This document shows positions 11,101 to 21,854 of a stretch of 64,000 nucleotides of DNA, one piece after another. The DNA comes from Climacium dendroides (Eukaryota; Streptophyta; Bryopsida; Hypnales; Climaciaceae). The translations under genes and the position numbers were made by a program. Each line of letters starts with the position of its first letter. Within the stretch, counting starts at the first letter, position 1. Where the stretch lies: NCBI GenBank assembly GCA_950106755.1, contig CATNNA010000001.1:558001-622000 (forward strand), in the 5' to 3' direction. Below the pieces are notes generated by a model, which worked only from the letters and a program-made list of their open reading frames with translations, was not told where the DNA came from and searched no databases.

Positions 11101-12871
11101 TCTACTTTCCCATTGAAGCGACGATTTCGACGATAAGGATGGTGTCGACTTAAGTACCTTCGTATGCCCCTATACACAATCTTGGACCCTTTGGTACTTC
11201 GATCCGCCTTCACATCGCCGGTTCTTGCAAGTCGAGAATCTGTCTCAAGACCACAATCCGGACATCCTTTATATCCCTTGCAAGACAAGCCAGAGATTAG
11301 AGCATACGCAGGAAAATTGGATATGGTCCACATTAGTAAGCCACGCATGATAAAGCGACGAGCACCTTCGGGCTGTGAGAAATCTTAAGCCACCACACCT
11401 TCCCACAATGCATGTAGCTCCTTCAACAATGGTCGCAAGAACACATCCATGTTCTTAGAAGTTGGGGACTGCTTCCCAAAAATGAGAAGGCTAAGGGAGA
11501 TGAAGAATTTCTTTGTCACAAACCATGGCTCAAAATTGTAAATCAAAATGAGCACCGGCCATGTCGACCAATTCGTGTTGCTCAGCTTGAAGGGATTGAC
11601 ACCATCTAGTGCTAGTGCCAGATGCAGGTTCCTGTCGTTAGCACTGAAGTTGTCAAAGTAGACGTCCATGCTGACATGCTTCTAAGCAGGGCTGTCCACC
11701 ACTAACCGCATGATGCCGTCATCGCTGACATGCCGCGTCCAACCCGTCAGCATCTGAGCGATCTCCGAAGATCGAAACATGCGTTTAAGTCTTGGGAACA
11801 AGGGAAAGTGTCGAACGACCCTTGTTGGTACCGAGTTCGTTCCCTCCACCCACCTTGGTTTAGAGCACTTCGGGCACGTACTTAGATTTGCATGCTCGTC
11901 TTCGAATAGCACACAACCACCTGGGCACACATGGATGTTGTTGTACTCTAAGCCCAACTTCCTAATCATTTTCCTCGCCTCATAATGACTAGTAGGGAGC
12001 TTGTTGTTCTTCGGGAGCAAGTCTGATGACAAATACCGTAGGAGCTCACTAGTGAAATGGTTACTCACGCGGAAGACCACGCACATATTCATGATGATGA
12101 TTGTTGCTGACAGAATACTCGATGATGCCCCCTCGTATAGTATTGTTGTTGCGTACTCATATAAACGCTGCATATCTTCAACAGTGTCAACGTCAACGTC
12201 TGCTTCAGCACTTGACGCTCCGTCAGACACCAAGGTGTCCGAATGCAATGCATCGCCATGATCAAAGGCCTCCATGACTTGCCTTTGGACGTCGTGTTGT
12301 ACATCCAGAGGAGCGTCGTCGTCATTAGCAGCGTCACCGACATCAGTGTCCCCTAATTCTGGTCCTCCGTTCACATCCTGCATCTGAATGTCTTCCTCTA
12401 CTATGTCTACGTCATTCTCAACGACGTCATCGTCATACACAAGATCTTCCACCCATATGCCATTAGGAGGATATCCATTGGGTGGGTCCCCCCAATCATT
12501 GACTTCGTCAAAAAAACATCCTGTCCCACCTCTCCATGATGCTTCCGAATCACATGGATAGTCCGGCGTCTTCCTCCATGACAATATTTGCATGGACATG
12601 GAAACCTCGTCAAATTTAGTTGCATTGCCACCCTCAACTCGGTTTGTAGAATGAGGTCACCTATAGGAATGTGGCAAAAGACACGGCCGTCTGCATTGAT
12701 GCGCACTCTTACAACACGACGTCCACGCCTATCCTCCATGTCCGTCACAAGCATCAACACGTACGTGCACTTGCTGATATCATGCAATTTGAAATGTCCA
12801 CTCTTGAAGTAATTAAACTTGTTTCCTACAACATGCAATGGGAAAGACGAAGAGAAAGATATAGTAGACAA
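8187..12871 (-). pseudogene. tnp2-like CACTA transposase with DUF4218 and DUF4216 regions, decayed
   Basis: Read on the minus strand, the gene starts with a Cys-rich transposase-associated segment (FPCPCKYCHGGRRRTIHVIRK, about 12600). A transposase_21 region follows: HYEARKMIRKLGLEY, then CPKCSKPRW and FPLFPRLKRMFRS (11990-11780), SLSLLIFGKQSP and VFLRPLLKELHALW (11510-11400), CKGYKGCPDCG (about 11280) and LDVMHCEKNLCENM (10565-10520). DUF4218-like sequence lies at 9648-9331 (RWMYPIERYMKTLKDYVR; PEGSITEGY) and DUF4216-like sequence at 8567-8187 (YGFTLANFNHLDGT; CQQVFFSDDLHRPGWKVV). Introns separate the blocks. Damage includes a frame change near 12550, a TAG after VVDSPA where the family has Trp (about 11682), and a TAA after LWEGVVA (about 11385). 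An acidic Asp-Val tract (about 12430-12180) precedes the core. It is a dead autonomous-type gene. Confidence 0.85.
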
Positions 12872-14009
12872 TCAGAAGGAAGTCAAGGGTGGTTGAAAAG
12901 GAACACTTCTGATCACCCAATGACAATTTTGAAAGTCTGGATGTTTTTGTGAACATATGTTTGCCACTGTAGACATCTACTTTGACACCGTCATGTTCAC
13001 TGCACCTATCTGTTCATCACTATCTCTTAGATCGTGGATAGTAGTTCGTGCAGTACTGTAGACTTGTGAACCTATAACATCCAACATCACAGTCTATGGA
13101 TTATTTGTTTTGGTGGCAACCAAATGTATACGTCCCGAGGAAGAAAGAAAATTTTCTACAAATATTAGGTCCTATTTCCAAAGAACATGAGCGTAAACTG
13201 CAAATGAGGTTCATTTCCTTAGTACTTCAGAATGGGATAAAAAAGCAATGCCAAGCAATGAAACCCGACGCCCAAACGCCTACTTCTTATAAATTGTAAT
13301 TGATAAGTGGCTTCTATTCCTTGAAATCTCTTTGTAACTCTCTTCTTTTAACTACAGGGCATCAACTCAAACAGAGGTAGGACACGTGAATGTGCTGGAG
13401 TTGACTTCCAAAGGCCCTAGGTGCGTCCAGCATCATGTCCAGTAAGACGCATTTATGTCTACAGGAATACCACAATGTCACCCACAGGCTTGTACGTGAC
13501 ATCAACACGTCTGAATAGAAGATAAAAAGGTATTTGCTACACGTGCTACGTTTGACATGGGGTGCTACGCCTAACATCCTGGAAGGCACCGGAAAGTTAT
13601 ATAAGTTTATTCATAAGGACATTGACATGTTCTGCTTGACGTTAAGTCCTACACAGGCAGGTCAGAAAAAGCAATGGGTTAAGCTACGCAACACTACATC
13701 CCATGCACTTTAAGGACTGCAGCTCTAAGCAGTCAGTGGTTTCCATGGCTAAGGAGGGCAGTAAGGTTTGCGCTTTGAAATTATATAACATTATAGGCAC
13801 TACTTTCTTAGAAGAAGCTAATTTAGCATCATTTAGAAGCTACCTAGGTAGAGGATAGCCATACAATACAGCAGAAGAAGAATGAGTTGTATTGATGGGA
13901 CTTCGTTACTTCCAAGAAGAAAAAGTGGTTACAAGTTTCATTTCAATAAGTCCCCCAGAAAAGATGTAGAAAAGATAAAGACAAGGTGAATTCCAAGTTC
14001 TACTCTAAA
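12872..14009. other. Divergent spacer between the two CACTA genes, first part; no gene seen
   Basis: No credible reading frame. Copies of the GACGTC/GACATC motif continue (for example 12970, 13425, 13500 and 13620), as in the subterminal regions. The segment lies upstream of both the minus-strand transposase and the plus-strand TnpA-like gene, so it could hold promoters for both. Confidence 0.4.
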
Positions 14010-14345
14010 GCTTCTAGTTTTCAAGCTCTAATTTGGTAGAGCCTCAAAGAAATGACTTAGAGCCAAAAAAAAAATTAAAAGGTGAAAGGCAAGTTCTAAT
14101 TTAGAATTTGTATTTTGAAGAAGCTTCAAAGAAATGACTTAGAGAATACAAATAGAAGGTCAAAGCCAAGTTCCATTTCACAAATTTTATTTTGAAGAAG
14201 CCTAATTCAAACTCTAGGATATTCTTTTACTTTAGACCCCACTTAGAGAATAAAAATAGAAGGTCAAAGCCAAGTTCCATTTCACAACTTCTAATTATTC
14301 ACTTGGAGAATAAAAATGGAAGGTCAAAGCCAAATTCGAATTTCC
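14010..14345 (+). repeat. Degenerate tandem repeats with AGAATAAAAATAGAAGGTC core
   Basis: Four diverged units share AGAATA(C/A)AAATAGAAGGTCAAAG followed by CCAAGTTCCATTTCACAA. They occur near 14090, 14140, 14237 and 14305, and some also carry TTTGAAGAAGC. Spacing is uneven (about 55-95 bases). The 63-codon frame at 14192 is a by-product of the repeats. Confidence 0.6.
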
Positions 14346-16351
14346 TGAGAACATGTGCAATGAGACGCAGTCATGCCTACTAGGACACGACAGTGTCATT
14401 TGTGATGTCATGCAAAACATCATCGCAACATATCCCCTTGTCCATTTCAAATTGGCAAAAAACGCATCGTTACTAACACCAAGTCAGACATCATGATGTC
14501 CGAGTTGATGTCTATATGTCAATTGTGATGTCTGCTGAAGCACACGAATGTCAACTTCCGACCTAAGGGCCCTCTTGAAAAGTACAGCACCCGACGTCAC
14601 ACATGGGGCTGTCGCTCCGTCATGGGACTTAGACAAACCCTAGGCCCACATTCGGCCTTCCTCTTCATGCAGCCGCTCTTCTTCCTTCACCTACACTCGA
14701 ATTTGCAAACTTCTAAGGAGTAGAGCATGTTTCACCAGTTTGTGGACAGCATTGTTGTTGCTGCACTCACCTCAGGGATGGAAAAATCAGTAGCTGTAGC
14801 AGATGGAAGCCCCCGTCACAGCAGGCGCCTAAACAAGACCAAGCACCGTGTAGACAACTTCCTCCCTCCTTCGCTTCCTCCTCTCCCTCCTCTCCTCTCC
14901 TCTCCTCTCCTCCCCTCTCCTCTCCTCCCCTCTCCTCCCCTCCCCTCCCCTCCCCGCAAGCCTCCGTCATGGCCTCCAGTAGCTCCCGTCAATTCTAGGA
15001 ATTAAAATTGGCGTCATTGAATTGTGTTGGCAGATTAGGGTTTCATTCATATTTTCCATCCGTGACACATTGAGGCTTCAACTGATGTCTAATTGAACAT
15101 CACTAGGAGCGTTGGGGAGTTTAGGCTTGACATTGGGATTATCTTTGTTCTCTTGTTGATGCATCTCTTGTTTGAAGGTGGAGGAGCAACGTTTGGAGGT
15201 GGAGCGTGGAGGCGGAGCGTGGGAGCGTCGAGGCGGAGTGTGGAGGCGGCAAGGACTCCCATGCCCAAGCGGGGAACCCCGGCACCCTTGCACAGAGCCC
15301 CCACGCAAGGGCGGGGAACCCCTATGCCGCGGCGGGGAGCCCTACGTAGAGCCCCCCTAGCGCCGCCCCTGCGGGGAGCCCCCTTGCAGAGCCCCCTGCC
15401 GCAAGGAGCCCCTACGCCGGAGGAGGGAACCCCTCCCGCGCCGCAGCTCCTCTAGCAGTGGGAGCCTTACAGGTATTTTATTTTATTTTTTGGTTTTGCT
15501 TTGTTGTAGTCTTGTGTTGTTGTGAATTTTCAATCTCTCTCCTTACACTCCAGTACTTTGGTTTCTATTTGCAGGAGTGATCCTTGTGTTGGCTTTTGAG
15601 AGTAGCATGAGAAAATCCTTCATGAGATTGTTTAATTTAGGAGCGGTTTTCAGGAGCCATGAATCACCTTGGATTTCAGTTTAGCAAGTTTATGAGTTGA
15701 GCCATCCATGAGTGTCCAGCCTACTGCAACGGAGGATCTATATTGCTTGCAGGCACAAGTTGTTAGACTTTTACGAATAGTTGATTTTATTTCCATCGTG
15801 TACAATGAAGTACTCATTAGCTTCCTTGTGACATTGTGGATGTCAAGGTGGACTTGCACATGCTTCTGTGGATGTCAAAGCAGACATCAATGTGTCCACT
15901 TGGCCAATTTTCTTTTTCTTTTTCATTTTCTGCTTGCAGGTGGGTGAACATCCATGGTGGCGTGGTAGTGATTTTCCGGACACTTATGTGTCCTTGATGA
16001 TGTCACAAAGAGCTGTAGGGGACATTATGTCCATTTTTTCGTGTCCTATTTGCAGATGAGACTACCATATGGACTCCCCTGTGGCGTAGTAATGTTTTTA
16101 TAAACATGCAGATGTCCAATGTGATGTCCTGTAGTGCATCACATGTCACGTTCTTGGTTCTTAAGTGTCTTGTATATAGAGGAGTCGAACGGTGGGCGTC
16201 CGTTGAATCGTCCTAATGTTTAATTGGATGTCCAGGTGCTGGAATTGATGTCCACGAAAGCACACCATTATAGCATGTTAGTTGGCTGTTTTGTTCTTTT
16301 AGTTTTGAGCTGTGATTGCCTTGCGCAGGTTTTGGGTGAGGATTTTCATTG
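14346..16351. other. Spacer upstream of the TnpA-like gene: CT tract and GC-rich low-complexity DNA
   Basis: A pyrimidine tract of CTCCT units runs from 14870 to 14957. A GC-rich block at 15180-15460 contains repeated GGGGAACCCC, GAGCCCCC and GGAGGCGGAGCGTGG words. Open frames at 14727-15005 and 15093-15455 coincide with these tracts (Pro/Leu-rich or Arg/Pro-rich) and are probably not proteins, although a leader exon of the downstream gene cannot be excluded. From 15830 on, GACATC/GATGTCC motifs become dense. Confidence 0.45.
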
Positions 16352-18930
16352 ATGGCCCCCGATTCTCGGAGAAAGCTGCTCGTGAAACAGGCAGCACCGT
16401 CTCGACATCATACTGACAATGATAATGACGACTCTACCGCTGAGGAGGTACACGCTAGAGGTCGGCCACTTACAAAGCAACGATCGAAGCAAAGTAACGA
16501 TCCTCGGCATGTGAGTAGTCGTGTGAAGGACAAGGGCAAAGCTGTAGCAAGTACTCGACCACCCAAGAGGCGTCGCACAGGAGTGTCACGCACGAGAAGG
16601 AATGAAGCACAGTTGTCTATGAGCGAGGACGACTCCGTTGAATCTGAGCCTAGGTGACTAGTGCCACCTAAACCTCTTATGTGGTGTGTTATTGAAAGGA
16701 GGTTGGATGTTTATATTCGATTTTGTGGCACAATTTACACCACAGAGTTGCCCAATTCAAATTCTTTTCATGTCCGTGGCATGGGGGCTCTATAGCTAAA
16801 CTGCATGCACTTCAACGTCTACAGTGTTTATGTGGACATTGTGTCAGACACAGTACGCTGGCTTCTGCATTTCAACGTCTTAGTCTTCTGTCTAAGTAGA
16901 TGTCCAAGTCAATGTCTGAGTTGATGTTCTAACGATGATCTGGTGGCCGTTGACTTGCAAGTGCTGTTTGTATTTGAGGTTTCATAGGACCACATCTCGA
17001 TCTCCTGACACGGACGAGGAAGAAGAATCAGACGACGTAATGGTCATGGAGAAGGAGCCTACCACACCTCTACTTCAAAAGATCAATGTGAAGAAGGAGC
17101 ACAACAACAAGTGCAAGCAATATGTGGAGGTGAACGAACACGGTTCTCCCCATGGGAAGGCAAAAAGCTATTTGATAGCAGATGTGAAGGCTTTTGCCAA
17201 GGGATTGAATCCTTTGTTTGGGTGGGCTGACCAGCCATTGGATGAGAGACAACGTTTCTTTGATAGAATCTACGCAGGTAATGTGACGTGACCGAAATAG
17301 CTTGAGTAGATTGTGAGTTCTTTTTTTGAATTTCATGTCCTTTTGGACGTCATGATGCTGAATATGAAATTTGGATGAGCATCACCATGCCTTCTGTATT
17401 GACGTCTGCAGTGGTGTCCAGATGTCTACAATGATGTTTGTGTAGACATCATTGTGTCTGCGAAATTAAACTATCTCGGAAGTCTTATCGTTTGCAAGTG
17501 TTTTGTATTGTGACCGTCTTATTTCAGACTGGGAAGTTGGAGGCGACCAAGTGGAGATAAATCCTTCGTGGTTTCCAAAGCATGTGACGAAGACTTTGAT
17601 CAATGTTTACCATCATTTGATGAAGTTGATCGATGGAGACTGCCCTAAACCACCAGAAGTTGATGCCTCCGTGTGGAGGAGGTTGCAAGAGAGGCACAGC
17701 TCGTCAGACGCCAAGGAAAAGTCCGCGCAGATGCGTGCAGTTTCTAAGGCGAAGGGGTTCAAGGAGGCACAATTGAGGCTCATTGAGAAGAATGTCATAG
17801 GTGAATTGGTGAGAGTCCTGCACTTCCATCTGTTTCGGATGTCCATTCAGACATCATGTTGCTTTGTAAGATGTCTGCATTTATGAACCTCATATCTGAA
17901 ATGATATCTGCGTGGACATCAATGTCAAGACCTCTAATTGTTTTCGTGTGCTAGACCCTACAACTTGGACGCATACCTTATGAGTCGGAGGTTAAGGAGG
18001 CAACGAACAATGAATATGCTCGACGCCAAGCGGAGACCCGCAAGTCACCTCATGACTACAGTCGAGATATACAAGAACTGCGGACGTCAAATGCAGAGTT
18101 GGGAGGGCGCCTTGGTCGAGTAGAAGAGCTTCTCCAACAACTCCTTCATTCCCTTGGAGGCAACAATCTTCAAAGTCATGTTGTTTCAAATGCTGGAGGT
18201 GGTGGTCAGAATGCTGGATGCGATGTCACTCCTGTGAAGAAGGTAGGTGTTAAGGACGTCCCCACAGACGTCAAGGGGGATCTTTACGTTAGTGCTGACG
18301 TCGGTGGTGACGTTGCTGAAGACATCGCAGATGACGTTGAAGAAGAAGTGGACTACCTGAAGGACACCGTTTCGGACGTCCAGACTGACAACAACGCTAG
18401 TGCAGACGTCCAATTGTGCGTTGTGCAGACCATTTCCCAGCACAGCAATGCTTCAGCAGATGTCGGAAAGGACGCGGAGAAGTCCTCCACAGACCCGTAT
18501 GCCATTTCCGTGGATGAAGTTCCCCCCGCCGAAGTGCAGACGTCTGCTCTTGCAGTACAAATCGGTAGAGTTCAAGAGGTATTTTACACACCCTAAACCG
18601 TATGACAAGAGGTCATTGGATGTCATTCATGTTTTTTTTCTCATAAGAATTAGGCTTTGTGTCCTTGCATCCACATGTAGCCCAAAATGCGACGAGTCCA
18701 CATTCTCTAAAGTGTTTTATGTTATCGCTTTGTTCTAGGTGGCAAATATGCAATCCTCTGGGTCGTCTACCCGTTCCAATCGGGTCACAAAGACTGTACC
18801 AAGTGCAAAGCCGTCCAAGTTTGTAGCCCCAACAAAGCCCTTGAAGGCAACTGCACCGAAGTCTTCGAAGGCAAGCCCTTCTATGGTGGCAGATCCCCCT
18901 AAGAAGGGAGAGTCACCACGCAAGAAATGA
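16352..18930 (+). CDS. TnpA-like accessory protein of the CACTA element (multi-exon)
   Basis: Five or more exons can be traced with plausible AG/GT borders. The first, 16352-16654, has an ATG after a GCGCAG acceptor and is basic (RPPKRRRTGVSRTRRN). The second is about 16988-17276 (acidic, then KSYLIADVKAFAKGLNPLFGWADQPLDERQ). The third, about 17528-17807, contains INPSWFPKHVTKTLI, VWRRLQERHSSSDAKEKSA and KGFKEAQLRLIEKNVIGEL. The fourth is about 17950-18580 (ESEVKEATNNEYARRQAETR, a coiled coil RVEELLQQLLHS, then an Asp-Val-rich tract). The last is about 18739-18930 (basic, SKASPSMVADPPKKGESPRKK, TGA). This resembles the Ptta/En/Spm type transposase (Transposase_24 family): a conserved middle region, then a coiled coil. 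In En/Spm the equivalent protein binds subterminal repeats. I saw no internal stop in these exons. Exon limits are my estimate. Confidence 0.6.
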
Positions 18931-19477
18931 ACACACGGTGAGATTCTTACCAATCTTGAAGTTTGTATTGAAATTATGCCGTTCTCAGACGTGGACAGTG
19001 GTTCCAAGAACATGGAGTCGTTGATACCTGTGTCAAATGGAATGCAGAGCGTGTTGTAGAGGACGTCCCGGGAGACAGGAGGACGTTAGCCCCAGCAATG
19101 GGACGTCGCTGTAGACATTTGCGTGTCTAGAAAGTAGCGGACGAGAAATGAAACTGAAGAGGTTGCCTTCAATTGAAATTCTCTTATATGTGTTTTGCTT
19201 TGTGTTGATTTCTTTATTTGGCTTAGTCTTCATTTTTAGCTTTGGCTTTGTGTTCTACCGTGACCCTCCTTTGTGAGACATGGTTGTTTTTTGTATTGGA
19301 TTTTATATTCTATGAATATGGACATACTCCTATTTCAAATCATTGTCAATTTGTGGATGTTGTTGATGTCTGAAGCAACATCCCGTGTCCCGACAAGCAA
19401 TGAATTGTGACGTCAAAATGTCCAATACAATGCATTTATTAAGCATGACGTGTCTCATAGCACACATCCGCTCAAAC
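18931..19477. other. 3' flank of the TnpA-like gene; no gene seen
   Basis: A likely 3' untranslated region and right subterminal DNA of the CACTA element. GACGTC words occur near 19060, 19100 and 19410. The segment ends at the ATCTT duplication of element A1. Confidence 0.45.
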
Positions 19478-19482
19478 ATCTT
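19478..19482. repeat. Target site duplication ATCTT, left of A1
   Basis: ATCTT here and again at 23021-23025 bracket the TG...CA element exactly. Five bases is the usual duplication for LTR retrotransposon integrases. Confidence 0.9.
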
Positions 19483-19910
19483 TGTGGGAATCCGGAATCC
19501 GGAAACGGATCAATAATGCAAGAAGTAGCTGCGAAAAATAAAAATAAATAAAAAAATTATAGTTAGAGTGTGATTTTTGGACCAGATAACTTGAATTAGG
19601 AAATAAGCGTTCCGGCACCACCCGTAACCGGAACTTATCCGGATCCGGAATCCGGACTCATTCGGAACACAGGAACCTACCGTATAGGTCCCGTAGCTAC
19701 GGAAGTAGGATACCGTTAATACAACGGACCTGTAGCCGTTGTCCTTAAGACCGTAGAAAGGCGGTTTAGTACTTAAGCTGTCTTCCTAGGGTTTCCTCTT
19801 CACTTTTCTGTTCGGTGTTTCTGAGACTGTTTGTGTGAGTAGTTGAGAGAAAGAGTGGTGAGTTAGCGACTGAGGTAGAACTACTTTCTTTTCGTTCTCA
19901 CTTAGATCTT

Positions 19911-21854
19911 ATGGCATCCGGACCAGTACGGAAGATAGCGGTATCTGCCCGGGTTATCTCTCCGGCCATTCCGGATAGCTCGGAACTACACAAGCAGTTA
20001 GAGGAGGACTTGACTAGGTTAGGATGTGTCGGTTTACTACACCGACCATGGAACCTCAAGAGTGAAGAGATGATTCAAGAGCTACTTCACAGTGTTCCGA
20101 ATCAGTATGAGCTCACTTTGAAAGGGCGGCCAATCGCGTGGACCGAGGACATCTGGGCGGACGTCTATCAGTTCCGGAAGAGTGGGAATGGTTTAGCATC
20201 GAGGACGGACCGTTTTGTAGCTGGAAAGTTCACCGGGTCTGCAAACCCTAACGACGGATTTGCTATCAGCGAGTGTAAGGACGAGAGACATAGGCGGATC
20301 CTAGAATTTCTGATTCCGATCTTATATCCGGAAAAGCCAACACGGGTTACCATTACGGTGGCCAATACTATCTTTGGGGCTATAGAGAACCGGGTAGTGC
20401 ACTAGGGTAGGGTCATAGCCGGGATAGTGGCTAAATTAGCGGATCACGTGACTCGAGCTAAGGCAAGTCCAGTTAGCACGTATTTGTTTCATCTGTACCA
20501 TCAACATGAACTTTTGAGTGCGGCGGAAATAATTCAGTATGACACCGAAAAGACGCTCCTGTCATACGGACTTTCCGGGGAGGAAGCGGAAGATCCGGTC
20601 GAGTCTGAACCGGAGGAACTTCCCGAGGAACGTCTTACCGATCCAAGGACCAAGAAGAGGAAGTCAACCAATCCGGGGTCGAGAATCAAGCCACCGACAA
20701 TGGAGAGGGGGGAGTCCAGCAAAGGACCTGAGATGGAAACAGAATCCGCATTTTTCAATGCGGGGCTTGAGTGGATATGTGAAGCCAAGGTACTTCAGGA
20801 CGGGTTGTCAGATTTGGTGATAGATACCACGGAAGTGTTGAAGGTGGATCCGGATCAGATCGTGGAAGTTGTCAAGCGACTGCCCAAGCCGGAGGATCTG
20901 AAGAAGAGGGATGAGCGGATCCAGGAGTTGGAGGCGGAATGGAACCTACTCCAGACCCGGGTGAATTGGGTGGAAGGGGAAATGGTAGCTGCGAAGGAGA
21001 AAGAGAAGGAGGCTCTTGTTCTGGTCAAGAATCTAACCGGGGCAGTCAACATCAAAGCCGACATCATCACGAAAGCTGCCTTGTTTAACTCGAAGATGAT
21101 ATCAGAAGGCCACATTACCGGAACCAAGGTAGTTACCATCCTCATAGACTTCACCGTGAGGATAGAGCAAGTTTTCAAGGAGATCCAGAAGTTGCTGGCG
21201 GCCATCGACCCAAACCATGCGATGGATTTCTCCACCTTTCCGGAACTTCCTTTTGTCGCAGGTACCCCAAGGAAGCCAGTGGCGGATCAGGCAACCCGGA
21301 TGGAGGGCCTGAGGGGGATACTCACACCAGCCGAGCCTTCCGCCAGTAAGATACGGATGACGGAGTTGAATTTGAGGCCAGCCTCGGAACCGGAGTCTAG
21401 CGTGAAAACGGTTCCAGTGCCATCTAAGTTCTCAACTCTGGAAGTTCCCAAGGCAAAAACAATGCCGAATTTGATGACAGGATCATTCAAGGTTCCAGGA
21501 CAGCAGGTTAGGGGAGATCTCATCAACCGGATCGGTGGGATGACTAATCTGGCTCGAACTAATCCGAAAGGATTTGTGCACATACAAGAGACCACGCCGA
21601 AGAAAGGAAGCGAACCCGCAACATTGGAGGATACAACACCAGAGAAGGAGAAGGAAGTTCAAGTCATTGAAGATTCTGACGAGGAGAGTGCCCACTCCAC
21701 TTCCGGAACCAAAGGCGACAGCGATCCGTCTCCAGCAACGCGCCATATCCAGACTCGGGCCACAGCAAAAACTACGCCAGCCAAGAATACGAAGGGGACG
21801 CCTACCAGCCAAGTGGGGAGTCGTTCAAAGAAAGGACGGAAGCCAAGACATTAG
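19911..21854 (+). pseudogene. LTR-resident coiled-coil protein gene, copy A1 (one stop)
   Basis: It has 648 codons including the stop, starting at ATG (MASGPVRKIAVSARVI). The N-terminal 160 residues look globular (LEEDLTRLGCVGLL, RPIAWTEDIWADVYQFRKSG, HRRILEFLIPIL, PTRVTITVANTIFGA). A middle part of about residues 200-260 is acidic to basic (EEAEDPVESEPEELPEERL; RTKKRKSTNPGSR). A probable coiled coil spans about residues 300-460 (LKKRDERIQELEAEWNLL; AAKEKEKEALVLVKNL; VFKEIQKLLAAID). The tail is acidic, then Thr/Lys-rich, ending KKGRKPRH. A TAG at 20403-20405 stands where A2 and A3 have TGG (Trp), so the frame is broken at residue 165 but open on both sides. There is no zinc knuckle, protease or reverse transcriptase motif. 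Function is unknown; a Gag-like or regulatory role is speculation. Confidence 0.75.

Noticed and set aside
14727..15455. Pro/Leu-rich and Arg/Pro-rich frames upstream of the TnpA-like gene
   Set aside because: They coincide with the CT tract and the GC-rich block; no family likeness.
20534..21812. Minus-strand and +2 frames of 84-126 codons opposite the A1 ORF
   Set aside because: They appear identically in A2 and A3 as shadows of the main frame and have no start context.
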